Positions 51,994-60,328 of a stretch of 64,000 nt of DNA are shown here, in pieces. Origin of the DNA: Amycolatopsis sp. WQ 127309 (GTDB taxonomy: Bacteria; Actinomycetota; Actinomycetes; Mycobacteriales; Pseudonocardiaceae). Under the pieces are notes generated by a model. The model was not told where the DNA came from. It ran no database searches and saw only the letters and a program-made list of their open reading frames with translations. The stretch is from assembly GCF_023023025.1 (NCBI RefSeq), contig NZ_CP095481.1, forward strand, positions 6,027,001 through 6,091,000, given 5' to 3'. The stretch's first letter is position 1; each line of letters opens with the position of its first letter. Both the position numbers and the translations under genes were made by a program.

Positions 51994-53015
51994 TACTTCT
52001 CCTCGGTGAGAATCTCGTTGCCGTGCGAGATGAGCAGCGGGACGCCGGCGCCGACGCCTTCGAAGCCCGCCCCGACCGTCTGGCCCTTTTGGTAGCGGTA
52101 GTAGATGCCTTCCAGGATCACGGCCAGCTTGAAGAAGGCGAAGCTGACGTACCAATTGAGCTGCGAGACGTCGCGCCCCGAGCGTTCGGCGTAGCGGGCG
52201 ACGACCTCGTCGGTGCTCGGGTAGCCGGGCGCCGAGCTGGCGTTCGACACGAACTGCAGCGACACCTTGTCCCGCTCGGCGTAGGCCACCAGCAGCGCGA
52301 GGTCGGTCAGCGGGTCGCCCAGCGTCGACATCTCCCAGTCGAGGACGGCGGAGATCTCGTCGGCGCCGTCGACGAGGACGTTGTCGAGCCGGTAGTCGCC
52401 GTGGATGATCGACGGCTTCCCGGACACCGGCACGGCTTCGGCGAGCCGCTCGTGCAGCTCCTCGATGCCCGGCAGGTCGCGGCTGCGCGAGGCGTCGAGC
52501 TGCTTCTTCCACCGCCGCAGCTGCCGCTCCAGGAAGCCCTCCGGCCGGCCGAAGTCGCCCAGCCCGGCCGCGACCGGGTCCACCGCGTGCAGGTCGACGA
52601 GCGTGTCGACGAGCGCGTCGGCGATGGCCCGGGTGCGTCCGGCGCCGAGCGCGGCCAGCTCGTCGGCCGTCCGGTAGGGCGTGCCCTCGACGAAGCTCAT
52701 GACGTAGAAGCTCGCCCCGATGACGTCGGGGTCCTCGCACAGCAGGAGCGCCTCGGGCACCGGGACGCGCGTGTCGCGCAGCCCGGAGATCACCCGGAAC
52801 TCGCGGGTCATGTCGTGCGCCGTGGGCAGCACGTGCCCGAGCGGCGGGCGGCGCACCACCCAGCGCGACCGGCCGTCGCCCACCACGTAGGTGAGGTTCG
52901 ACCGGCCGCCTTCGACGACGTCCGCGGTCAGCTCCCCGGCGACCAGCCCGGGCCGCTGCGCGTCCAGGTGGGCGCGCAGCCGGCCCAGGTCGAGACCCGG
53001 CGGATCGGTGCTCAT
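51993..53015 (-). CDS. APH-fold kinase (FadE36/LvaA/ACAD10-N type, probable hydroxyacyl-CoA kinase)
   Basis: 340 aa. The kinase core is clear: [10 protein letters not shown] (nucleotide loop), HGDYRLDN (205-212, catalytic Asp207) and [11 protein letters not shown] (metal-binding Asp226). This branch is not an aminoglycoside-resistance enzyme. It corresponds to the N-terminal half of ACAD10/11, to mycobacterial FadE36 and to Pseudomonas LvaA, which phosphorylate the 4-hydroxyl of 4-hydroxyacyl-CoA. It is the first gene of a tightly coupled operon with three ACADs, behind a TetR-controlled promoter. Confidence 0.88.
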   Translation of the reverse strand: MSTDPPGLDLGRLRAHLDAQRPGLVAGELTADVVEGGRSNLTYVVGDGRSRWVVRRPPLGHVLPTAHDMTREFRVISGLRDTRVPVPEALLLCEDPDVIGASFYVMSFVEGTPYRTADELAALGAGRTRAIADALVDTLVDLHAVDPVAAGLGDFGRPEGFLERQLRRWKKQLDASRSRDLPGIEELHERLAEAVPVSGKPSIIHGDYRLDNVLVDGADEISAVLDWEMSTLGDPLTDLALLVAYAERDKVSLQFVSNASSAPGYPSTDEVVARYAERSGRDVSQLNWYVSFAFFKLAVILEGIYYRYQKGQTVGAGFEGVGAGVPLLISHGNEILTEEK

Positions 53016-53042
53016 CCAGCCTCCTCAAGCTTCTTTCCGGCG

Positions 53043-53070
53043 ATGATACCGACCAGTCGGTATGGTGCAA
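53043..53070 (-). promoter_or_regulatory. Promoter with embedded TetR operator for the kinase-ACAD operon
   Basis: On the minus strand, TTGCAC (53070-53065), a 16-nt spacer and TATCAT (53048-53043) form the -35 and -10. The palindrome ATACCGAC-CA-GTCGGTAT (53046-53063) has perfect 8-bp arms and fills the spacer, an ideal place for repression. It is nearly the same as the operator at 44011. Confidence 0.85.
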
Positions 53071-53101
53071 GGTAGACCCGGTGAAGCGGCACTTTCCCTA
53101 G

Positions 53102-53138
53102 GAAAGATACGTCCAGGGGCCCTTCGGACGTCACTTTC
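53102..53138 (-). terminator. Hairpin between the MaoC gene and the kinase operon
   Basis: GAAAG-AT-ACGTCC (53102-53114) pairs with GGACGT-CA-CTTTC (53126-53138), with a 2-nt internal mismatch and an 11-nt loop. A second small hairpin, CTTTCC-CTA-GGAAAG (53092-53106), overlaps it. It probably ends the SDR-MaoC transcript before the next promoter. Confidence 0.6.
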
Positions 53139-53165
53139 ACAGGGAAAGCTGCGCTTGGGTGGGCG

Positions 53166-53618
53166 TCACGCGAGGAAGCGCGTCACCCATTCGGCGACGC
53201 ACGCGGGCTTCGCCGCACCCTCGATCTCCACGGTCCACCGCGACACCGCCTGCTTGCCGCCCTCGATGTCGGTGATCTCGACCAGCTCGGCCCCGGCCCG
53301 CACCTTCGAGCCGACCTTCACCGGCTGCGGGAAGCGGACCTTGTTGAGGCCGTAGTTGATGCCCATCTTGATGCCGTTGACCTTGTAGATCTTCGGGCCG
53401 AACGCCGAGAGCAGCGAGAGCGTCAGGAAGCCGTGGGCGATGGTGCCGCCGAACGGACCCGCGGCCGCCATCGCCTCGTCGACGTGGATCCACTGGTGGT
53501 CGTCGGTGGCGTCGGCGAACTTGTTCACCCGGTCCTGGGTGATCGTGTGCCACTCGCTGTAGCCGAGGTGCTCGCCGACCGCGGCGGCGAAGGCGTCGAG
53601 GTTGTCGAATTCGCGCAT
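53166..53618 (-). CDS. MaoC-like (R)-enoyl-CoA hydratase
   Basis: 150 aa from ATG 53618, 5 bp after the SDR stop. The hot-dog hydratase motif is intact: FADATDDHQWIHVD with catalytic Asp and His, followed by GPFGGTIAHGFLTLSL. It hydrates trans-2-enoyl-CoA to 3-hydroxyacyl-CoA, the step after an acyl-CoA dehydrogenase. With the SDR next to it, it supplies the middle of a beta-oxidation sequence. Confidence 0.92.
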   Translation of the reverse strand: MREFDNLDAFAAAVGEHLGYSEWHTITQDRVNKFADATDDHQWIHVDEAMAAAGPFGGTIAHGFLTLSLLSAFGPKIYKVNGIKMGINYGLNKVRFPQPVKVGSKVRAGAELVEITDIEGGKQAVSRWTVEIEGAAKPACVAEWVTRFLA

Positions 53619-53623
53619 CCGCC

Positions 53624-54385
53624 TCAGTCCTTCGGTCCGCCGGCGACGTAGATGACCTGGCCCGAGATGAACCCGGCGCCGTCGCTCACCAGGAACGACG
53701 CCAGGTTGGCGATGTCGTCCGGCGTGCCGACGCGCTGCACCGGGATCTGCGACGCGGCGGCCGCCTTGAAGTCGTCGAACGACATGCCGATCCGCTCGGC
53801 CGTCGCCGCCGTCATGTCGGTGGCGATGAAGCCCGGGGCGATCGCGTTCGCCGTGACGTTGAACTTGCCCAGCTCGATCGCGAGGGTCTTGGTGAAGCCC
53901 TGCATGCCGGCCTTGGCCGCGGAGTAGTTGACCTGGCCGCGGTTGCCGAGCGCCGAGGTGCTGGACAGGTTGACGATCCGGCCCCACTTCTCCGCCGTCA
54001 TGTGCTTCTGGACCGCGCGGGTCATCAGGAACGAGCCCTTGAGGTGGACGCCGAGCACGGAGTCCCAGTCCTGCTCGGTCATCTTGAAGATGAGGTTGTC
54101 GCGGGTGATGCCGGCGTTGTTGATCAGCACGGTCGGCGCGCCGAGCTCCTCGGCCACCCGCGCGACGGCGGCGTCGACCTGTTCGGCGTCACTGACGTCG
54201 AGCGTCACGCCGACGGCCTTGCCACCATCGGCGACGATCGCGTCGGCACCCTGCTTGACGCCGGCCTCGTCCAGGTCGAGCAGCCCGACGGCGAAGCCGT
54301 CAGCGGCCAGCCGGGCGGCGACAGCGGCCCCGATGCCACGGCCGGCCCCGGTGACCACGGCGACACGGGAAGGGGAATCGGTCAC
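53624..54385 (-). CDS. SDR-family 3-oxoacyl-CoA/ACP reductase (FabG-like)
   Basis: 253 aa. Classical SDR motifs: TGAGRGIG (cofactor), NNAG, Ser in NLSSTSALG, and YSAAKAG with catalytic Tyr and Lys, then PGFIATDMT. It interconverts 3-hydroxyacyl and 3-oxoacyl thioesters; LLDLDE after the second strand suggests NAD(H) preference. It is paired with the MaoC hydratase in a two-gene operon and probably oxidises the hydratase product in catabolism. FabG-like proteins can also work in synthesis. Confidence 0.92.
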   Translation of the reverse strand: MTDSPSRVAVVTGAGRGIGAAVAARLAADGFAVGLLDLDEAGVKQGADAIVADGGKAVGVTLDVSDAEQVDAAVARVAEELGAPTVLINNAGITRDNLIFKMTEQDWDSVLGVHLKGSFLMTRAVQKHMTAEKWGRIVNLSSTSALGNRGQVNYSAAKAGMQGFTKTLAIELGKFNVTANAIAPGFIATDMTAATAERIGMSFDDFKAAAASQIPVQRVGTPDDIANLASFLVSDGAGFISGQVIYVAGGPKD

Positions 54386-54432
54386 GGAGGACCTCCTCGT
54401 CGTTGAGAAGCGGGTTGGTTGCCGCTCGCGAG

Positions 54433-54452
54433 CCTACTAAGCAGTCGGTCAC
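54433..54452 (-). promoter_or_regulatory. Degenerate TetR-type operator upstream of the SDR-MaoC operon
   Basis: TACTAAGCAGTCGGTCA contains one consensus half-site (GTCGGT) of the palindromes at 44011 and 53046, with a diverged other half. It lies ~50 bp upstream of the SDR start. It could be a weaker site for the same regulator or a site for another TetR protein. The remaining 54453-54697 shows no gene. Confidence 0.35.
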
Positions 54453-54697
54453 CGAGGCTACGGACAGCGCCCGCTATTTCGCACTCAACGTACGCAGGTT
54501 TTCGCCCTCTCGCCTGGTCGAACCCGGTCGGTGGCTTGCGTCACACCCACCTGGTGGCCTCCCAAGGCGCCGGCCCGGTACGGCTCGCCTGCGCGTCGAG
54601 GTGGTCACGACGGCGGCGACGCGTGCGTGGTGAATGGGGGCCGCCGAAGTGCTGAAGCTGTGGGCTGGTGATCCTGGGCCCGTCCGGTCGTGCGGGT

Positions 54698-55292
54698 CTA
54701 CGCCGGGTTCTCCGCGACGGCGAGGTAGTCCGTGTAGATCTGCGGCGAGCCCGAGAACGAGGCCAGCCGCTTCCCTTGAGCACGTGGAACCGCCAGTCCG
54801 GGTAATCGTCGATCCGGTGGTGGTTCTCGGCGATGAAACGGTCGAACACCTCCTCGGTCACCCCGGCACGCAACGCCAGGTTGTGGATCCCCACGACCCG
54901 GGCCACGGGCTCCTCCTCCGGGCGGTCACGGTAGCGGGGGCCGGGCGTGACCGTGCTCCGCGGATTGTCGGCCAGCAGCCGGTAGTCGGTGAACAACGTC
55001 GGCAGCTCACCGAACGTGCCCAGCCGCCGCCACCGCGCCAGCACCGCCTCCGCCTCCGGGTGCCCCGCCCAGAACAACCGGGCCGCCTCGGTCTGCTCAC
55101 CCCGGTCCGCTCGCCACGCAACCCGCGCAGCAGAGTCCACCGCCACCCCGGGTACACGGGCAGGTGAACGCCTTCACCACGCACGAACGTCTCGAACTCC
55201 CCGCACCCACATCCTGCCCGCTCCAGAGCCACGGGGCCCGCCAGCCCTCCCCGGCTGGACACGATCCGACGGGTCCCGTCGGTGAAGATCAA
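54698..55292 (-). pseudogene. Decayed two-repeat protein, frameshifted twice
   Basis: Three frames join into one recognisable product. The first (from ~55292) contains FETFVRGEGVHLPVYPGWRW then TLLRGLRGERTG. Near 55100 the sense jumps to a second frame with FWAGHPEAEAVLARWRRLGT and LFTDYRLLADN, then VFDRFIAENHHRIDDYPDWR, FHVLKG. Near 54774 it jumps to a third frame, KRLASFSGSPQIYTDYLAVA, which stops at 54698. The two halves are clearly homologous (FETFV/FDRFI, YPGWRWTLLRG/YPDWRFHVLKG, LFTDYRLLADN/IYTDYLAVAEN), so the ancestor was a tandem duplicate. Each half lost a segment just after its LLRG/LKG motif. The intact family is not recognised with certainty; it may be dimeric alpha/beta-barrel type. 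Confidence 0.7.
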
Positions 55293-55318
55293 CCAGCGTC
55301 AGCGCTACCAGGAACAAC

Positions 55319-55552
55319 GTGGTGCGGTTCACCGTCACGCGCCAGGTTGAGGTCGATGCCCGGCTCGAGTTTCCGGACGACGTCGATGCTCAGGCCGGCG
55401 CGCTCGCCCAGTTCGCGTTGCGAGAGCCGGACCTTCGCGCGGAAGTGCTTGATGCGAGCGCCGAGGCCTGGCCGTCGGCCGGTGCGATACTCCGCAACGG
55501 GTCCGACTTCAGCGTGCAGGGCGAGCGCGTCCCGGATCTTGGCTGTGCGTAA
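55319..55552 (+). CDS. Small hypothetical protein
   Basis: 77 aa from GTG 55319 with CCAGGAAC upstream. The product is acidic (VRFTVTRQVEVDARLEFPDD ... ALREPDLRAEVLDASAEAWP) with no motif, signal or membrane segment. Codon use looks plausible for a real gene, but it lies beside a pseudogene and may be a remnant. No function can be assigned. Confidence 0.4.
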   Translation: MVRFTVTRQVEVDARLEFPDDVDAQAGALAQFALREPDLRAEVLDASAEAWPSAGAILRNGSDFSVQGERVPDLGCA

Positions 55553-55574
55553 CGGATCAACTGGTTTGTTCGTG

Positions 55575-58502
55575 TCAGCAGGGTGGGTTGTAGGGTAACG
55601 CTGGAAAGTACTGGTCCCACATGACTTGCGGGAATGTGTCCCCGCTTGCGCAGACGTTCGCGGATGCTTTGCCCGGATCGAATTCCCAGCGCACCACGGA
55701 GTGTCTGTTACCGCCCAAAATCACGACGCCCAACAGGGCTGTTCCGTCGGGAGTGAGTCGAAACGACTCGGCTTGAGCGCCATCCGTCATTATCGTCGAG
55801 ACCAATTTCGGGTGGATGATGTCCGCGACGTCCCAGATGGCGAGAGTGCCGTTTTTGGTGATGACAATTCGATCCGGGGTCAGATCGCTCCTCGCGTCTA
55901 CCATAAAGCCCCCGTCGGGAAAGATGAACTTCCCGAGTCGAACCGGCTTTTCCTTGTTTGAGATGTCCCACTTGGCGACCGCAAACTTTCCGACGCCCGT
56001 GGTTTGGGACAGAAGTGCGGTAGTGCCACTGTGCAGGAACTGCATTTCCATGAAAGACCAGTTCTGATCACCGATCAGCCATGGCCTCCGAGTCGGTTGA
56101 GACCGATCGAAGGTCTCGAGTTCGATGGCTTGCACGCCGTCGACGACCTCCAGTGGAGGCGCCATCGCCAGCGTATGCGAATTGCCGACGAATTTTCCGT
56201 CGCCGTCGACGGTCCTGTCGCGAACCGGAACGGTCGGATCCGTGAGGTCCCAGATCGCGGGACTGTCCGGGTAGACCACTGGCGAGCCGGGCGGGCCGGG
56301 CGGGTACTCAGGAGTGTTGCCGATGAGGGCGAACCGGCCGTCCGGGGTCCAAGACCGTACTTCGGACGCACGCTTGAGGGTGGACGTCAGTACCGGATGG
56401 TCGCCCGGGGTGCCGAATTTCCACAGTTCCATAATATTTCCCGCGACTGGCACGGCGAAAAGCCGGCCATCGGGGCTTATTGTTACATCTTTAGGTGCTC
56501 CAGAGTTTTGAACAGTGGTCGTTTTGGTGATCCCCTTGTCGTCTAACGTGTATATTGTCGTCGTGTGTGCGGCACTGTCTGCGGAGATGATCACCCGGGA
56601 GTCGTTCGAGATTTCTGCCCTGGATTGTGTGAGCTGACTGCCGTGTGCGATCGCCGCAGTGCTGATGACCGCTTCCTCGGTCTCTCGGGATGGCAGCAGG
56701 CGATAGGCGGCGAGAGCTATCTGGGCGGCCAGCTTCGGGTCGCGGGTGAGGAGATCGGTCGCGGCGGTGGCCGCGCGCAGTGCCAGTGCGGTGTTGCGCT
56801 GCCGGGTGGCGTCGCGCTGTGCGTTGAGGGCGAAGACCAGCATGGCCGAAGCCGCGAGAGCGATGACGGCCAGTGCGGCGATCAGCGCTCGCTGGCGTCG
56901 GATCCGTCGCCGGCTCGCCGATTGCTCTCGGTCACGAGCGGAGAGCGAAGCGGCGAGAAAGGCGCGCTCCCGGGATGTCAGCTCCTCGCTCGGCTGCATC
57001 CGGTCGGCGACGAGGGTCAGGCGATTGCCCCTGAGCAGGGAGGCAGGGTCTCGGCCGTGGGCTTCCCAGTCGATGGCGCCGTCGGCGAGTTCGCGGTGGA
57101 TGCGATGCCCTTCGCGATCGGCGTTGAGCCACCGTTGCAGTCGTGGCCACGAGCCGATGAGCGCTTCGTGGGTGATCTCGACGGTGTCCCGGTCCAATGT
57201 CAGCAGTCGTGCGTCACCGAGAACCTGCAGAACGGCGGCGGTGTCGTCATCGTCCTCGAGTTCGGCGCGGGGAATCCGGCGCTTGGTGTCCTCGGTGGCC
57301 TCGCCCAGGACGACCAGGCGCTTGAGCAGCTGCTGGGTGAGGTGCTGCTGGGGAATCGTCAGCCCGCTGAACACGGTTTCGGCGGTGCGCACGAGCGCAC
57401 CGTCCAGGCCGCCGGTGGCTTGGAACCCCGCGAGGGTCAGCGTGTTGCCCTTGCGGCGGCGCCACGTCTCGCGCAACGCGTGTGACAGCAGCGGCAAGGC
57501 GCCGGCTTGGCCGTGGGTATGGGCGATCAGCACGCTCAGCAGGTCGCTCTCGACCGCGCAGCCGGTATCGGTCGCGGGGCGGGTGATCGCCCGGCGAAGT
57601 TCTTCAGCGGTCATCGGCCCGACGGTGACCTGAGCGTCCCGCAGAGCCGTGACCAGGCCTTCGTGCTGGGCGACGTGGGCATAGAAGTCGGCACGCACAC
57701 CGAGCACGATCCGGCACCGCGATCCGGGAGATGCCGCAGAGAGCAGTAGGTCCAGGAACGCGGCTCGGTGCTCATGACTGTCGCACAGCGTGAAGACCTC
57801 CTCGAACTGGTCGACGATGATCACGTTCTCCGCCGTGGGAGGCAAGTCGAGCAGCAGTTGGTTGCCGAACGCTCGCAGAGCATGAGGCCCACCGGACAAC
57901 TCGGTCTCGATCTCCGACGCAGTGGTGCCCACGAGCGGAGCGAGCCGGAGCGCGAGTTCTCCCATCGGGTGCGCGCCGGGGGTGAACAGAACGATCGGCC
58001 CGGCACTGTCCATCTCCTCCAGAGCCGGGACGAGTCCTGCGCGCAACGCGGACGATTTGCCTGCTCCGGAGGGCCCGAACACGGCGAGGAAACGCTGCCG
58101 CCGAAGCCGGGCGACGAGGTCGTCGACCAATCGCTCGCGCCCGAAGAACCGTCCGGCGTCCGAAGAGCGGTACGCGGCCAGGCCGACGTAGGGCGCTGTG
58201 GCGGCAGCCTGGTCGGCGTGTTCGAGTTCGAGGTCGTTCAGCTCGGCGGAGACCGCGTGCCACCGACGTTGCCACTCGGCCCGGTCGCCGTCGCAGGCTG
58301 TGACGTACGCCAGCGTGACCGCCAGGCTGGGCAGCCGGCGACCGCCTGCGGCGTCGGACAACGTCGTCGACGAGAAGTGCGCTAGCCGAGCCAGATCCCG
58401 ATATGGCGGTCCACCCGCTGCTTCTCGAAGTTTTCGCAGGTCAGCGGCGAACTGCGTGAGAACCGAGCCATCCGGATCCAACGGTCGCTCTGCACGTGGC
58501 AT
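55575..58502 (-). CDS. HTH-STAND NTPase with transmembrane helix and C-terminal beta-propeller
   Basis: 975 aa. Residues ~12-80 form an XRE-like HTH (LRKLREAAGGPPYRDLARLA). A linker leads to FFGRERLVDDL and an nSTAND-type NTPase with Walker A GPSGAGKSS (143-151) and Walker B NVIIVDQFEEVF (226-237). A winged-helix-like region (ITHEALIGSWPRLQRWL) follows. A single membrane helix lies at ~539-559 behind a basic RRRIRRQR patch. The last ~400 residues hold degenerate WD40/propeller repeats (VTISPDGRLFAVP, SWTPDGRFALIGN). Such proteins are common in actinomycetes and are thought to sense ligands and assemble signalling platforms; some are anti-phage. Transcribed alone; GC is lower in the propeller half. 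Confidence 0.9.
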   Translation of the reverse strand: MPRAERPLDPDGSVLTQFAADLRKLREAAGGPPYRDLARLAHFSSTTLSDAAGGRRLPSLAVTLAYVTACDGDRAEWQRRWHAVSAELNDLELEHADQAAATAPYVGLAAYRSSDAGRFFGRERLVDDLVARLRRQRFLAVFGPSGAGKSSALRAGLVPALEEMDSAGPIVLFTPGAHPMGELALRLAPLVGTTASEIETELSGGPHALRAFGNQLLLDLPPTAENVIIVDQFEEVFTLCDSHEHRAAFLDLLLSAASPGSRCRIVLGVRADFYAHVAQHEGLVTALRDAQVTVGPMTAEELRRAITRPATDTGCAVESDLLSVLIAHTHGQAGALPLLSHALRETWRRRKGNTLTLAGFQATGGLDGALVRTAETVFSGLTIPQQHLTQQLLKRLVVLGEATEDTKRRIPRAELEDDDDTAAVLQVLGDARLLTLDRDTVEITHEALIGSWPRLQRWLNADREGHRIHRELADGAIDWEAHGRDPASLLRGNRLTLVADRMQPSEELTSRERAFLAASLSARDREQSASRRRIRRQRALIAALAVIALAASAMLVFALNAQRDATRQRNTALALRAATAATDLLTRDPKLAAQIALAAYRLLPSRETEEAVISTAAIAHGSQLTQSRAEISNDSRVIISADSAAHTTTIYTLDDKGITKTTTVQNSGAPKDVTISPDGRLFAVPVAGNIMELWKFGTPGDHPVLTSTLKRASEVRSWTPDGRFALIGNTPEYPPGPPGSPVVYPDSPAIWDLTDPTVPVRDRTVDGDGKFVGNSHTLAMAPPLEVVDGVQAIELETFDRSQPTRRPWLIGDQNWSFMEMQFLHSGTTALLSQTTGVGKFAVAKWDISNKEKPVRLGKFIFPDGGFMVDARSDLTPDRIVITKNGTLAIWDVADIIHPKLVSTIMTDGAQAESFRLTPDGTALLGVVILGGNRHSVVRWEFDPGKASANVCASGDTFPQVMWDQYFPALPYNPPC

Positions 58503-58655
58503 GGCTTGTCCAACCCCTCCCCGAGTCAGTTGCCGATTGTCCGGGTGTTGATGTCCGGCGTCCAGGCTCCGGCGCCGGACAACCCGTCCGCACTACACCG
58601 GTAAACGTGCGTCGCGAATCGCCGCGGCGCTGCCCGCTCCGTTGAAAGGAACGGT

Positions 58656-58955
58656 GTGTTGCGACCCGCTACTCGGCTGGGAGTGCCCCTTGCGACGATG
58701 GCGGCCATTGCCGCCACGACGACCGGTGTCGCCTCGGCCGCGCCGCCTGGCGTGGTGTTTCCCCCTGCTCGGACCGTGGGGTGGAGTACGACGACGGTCC
58801 AGGTCTTCCACCGCCAGGTGGTGGTGTCGACGCAGGGCGGGGCGAAGCGGGTAATCGTCACCGTGACCGGCACGATCCGCAAGATCACGTGGACTTGGCG
58901 AACTGCACCGCCAAGCCCCCTGGTTGCGTCGACAGTCAGTGGGCGATCGTTCTGA
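58656..58955 (+). CDS. Small secreted protein, possibly frameshifted
   Basis: 99 aa with a clear signal peptide (MLRPATRLGVPLATMAAIAA ... ASAAPP). The first ~80 residues look coherent (VGWSTTTVQVFHRQVVVSTQ, IVTVTGTIRKIT). After ~58890 the current frame turns into low-complexity text. The +1 frame instead reads VDLANCTAKPPGCVDSQWAI then VLTFGNPSGY, a better continuation with a cysteine pair. This suggests a frameshift, real or from sequencing. Function unknown. Confidence 0.5.
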   Translation: MLRPATRLGVPLATMAAIAATTTGVASAAPPGVVFPPARTVGWSTTTVQVFHRQVVVSTQGGAKRVIVTVTGTIRKITWTWRTAPPSPLVASTVSGRSF

Positions 58956-59460
58956 CCTTCGGTAACCCGTCGGGGTACAGAGTTGTCCAAGTTGGAGAGC
59001 GTCAGGCTCCGCGGGCCGGCTTGGGTGGTGATGTCCTGACCGGCAGGTGTTGCGGGATTGGCGCGGGGCGAGGATCCGGCCGAGGTGCAGGTGCTGGGGA
59101 AGGACCTGGCTGGACGGGCACGCAGGTTCTCCGATGGCCCGTGCGTACCGGGAGAGCAGATCGTCGCGTCGTCGTCGGCGGATGACACAGTGGACCGTGT
59201 GATGGCGCTGTTCACCTGGCTCGTTGGAGCTTGAGGGATGGTGACCAACGGCGTTGCCGGTGTGGCTGCAGTTGCCTTCCGAGGGCGTCACGGTCGACGT
59301 GCGAGCGGCTGTCGGAGGAGGCCCGTCAGTGGATTCGGAGCGTGGATGGCAGCGTCGAGTCCGACTTGCTCAGAACGAGTCGGCCGTGCAGGTGACCGTC
59401 AGCGAGCTGAAGGTCGAAACCCGCCCGTGACACCGTGAACGGCCGCTCGTCGGCCTGCGG
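58956..59460. other. Gene-poor stretch with coding-like remnants
   Basis: No intact gene is supported. On the plus strand, one frame from ~59040 to 59234 reads like the C-terminus of a protein (EDPAEVQVLGKDLAGRARRF ... DDTVDRVMALFTWLVGA) but has no start. It is probably debris from the region's decay. Confidence 0.4.
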
Positions 59461-60165
59461 TCAGCCGGCGGCGGTGTTGTAGTTGACGATTCGCTCCACC
59501 ATGAGGGCCGCCGCGCCGGTCAGTGGGCTGGCCGTCTCCTTGCGCACCACGTCCGGCAATCGGTGTGCTTGCTCTTCGGTGACCGTCACGATGCCCCAGC
59601 ACGCGTTGTAGCCGGTGGGATCCGCGGGCTTCTCCGCGGCCGCCTCGATGGTCACGGCGCCGTCCCGTTCGGCGACGGTCAGGGCGCCCATTTGCCGCAG
59701 CGTCTCGGGATCCCGCTCTTCGACGGCCACCGCGGCCCACCCCGCCGCCGCTGTCCGCTGCAGTGCGGTGAGGAGCACGCCGGCGCTGCCGGCGCCGGAG
59801 ACAACGATGTCAGGCAGCATGAGGACCACCGGTCCCGCCGTCATCGGCAGGGCGGACCGGATCGCTCCGTCGAGCGCCGGTGCGAACGATTCGTCCTGGT
59901 AGACGAAAACGAGCTGGAAGATCCCGGCGTACCGCGCGAGGTACCGCACCGTGTCCAGCTTGTGGGGCCGGAACACGACCACCACGCGCACCGTGAGCCC
60001 GCTTCCGGCCAGCTCGACGGCGGTCTCCAGGCTGCGGTCGAGCACCGTGACGCCGGGAGCCAGGCAGTGCAGCTCCTTCGGGTAGGGCGCGCCGAAGCGC
60101 GACCCGACCCCGGCGCAGGGCAGGATGATCGAAACGTCGGGGCGGGGTCGGTCCGAACCGTGCAT
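59461..60165 (-). CDS. Nucleotidyltransferase (sugar-phosphate NTP transferase type)
   Basis: 234 aa from ATG 60165 with GAGGG upstream; a longer frame to 60348 would add an unlikely Arg-rich leader. The N-terminal nucleotide-binding signature is VSIILPCAGVGSRFGAPYPK, followed by an Rossmann-like core (VRVVVVFRPHKLDTV, VVLMLPDIVVSG) and a substrate half with YNACWGIVTVT. It resembles glucose-1-phosphate nucleotidyltransferases but lacks enough features to name the sugar. It is divergent from a GT1 glycosyltransferase 163 bp away, so it might help supply that enzyme's sugar donor. Confidence 0.8.
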   Translation of the reverse strand: MHGSDRPRPDVSIILPCAGVGSRFGAPYPKELHCLAPGVTVLDRSLETAVELAGSGLTVRVVVVFRPHKLDTVRYLARYAGIFQLVFVYQDESFAPALDGAIRSALPMTAGPVVLMLPDIVVSGAGSAGVLLTALQRTAAAGWAAVAVEERDPETLRQMGALTVAERDGAVTIEAAAEKPADPTGYNACWGIVTVTEEQAHRLPDVVRKETASPLTGAAALMVERIVNYNTAAG

Positions 60166-60328
60166 CGCGTGGCCCTCGGGTCGTGGGGACGATCGGAAAC
60201 GTTGCGCACCCGACCGTAGCCAGCCGGGGACGGCCCCCGGCGAGAGGGCGCGGTGATCGACTCGCGCCGTAAGCTGCTGCCGCACATCCGGCCGTGGCCG
60301 GCGGCCAGCGGAACGGAAGAGGGCGCGA

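Noticed and set aside
51993..53015. Aminoglycoside phosphotransferase as a resistance gene
   Set aside because: The operon with acyl-CoA dehydrogenases and the branch-specific motifs point to hydroxyacyl-CoA kinase.
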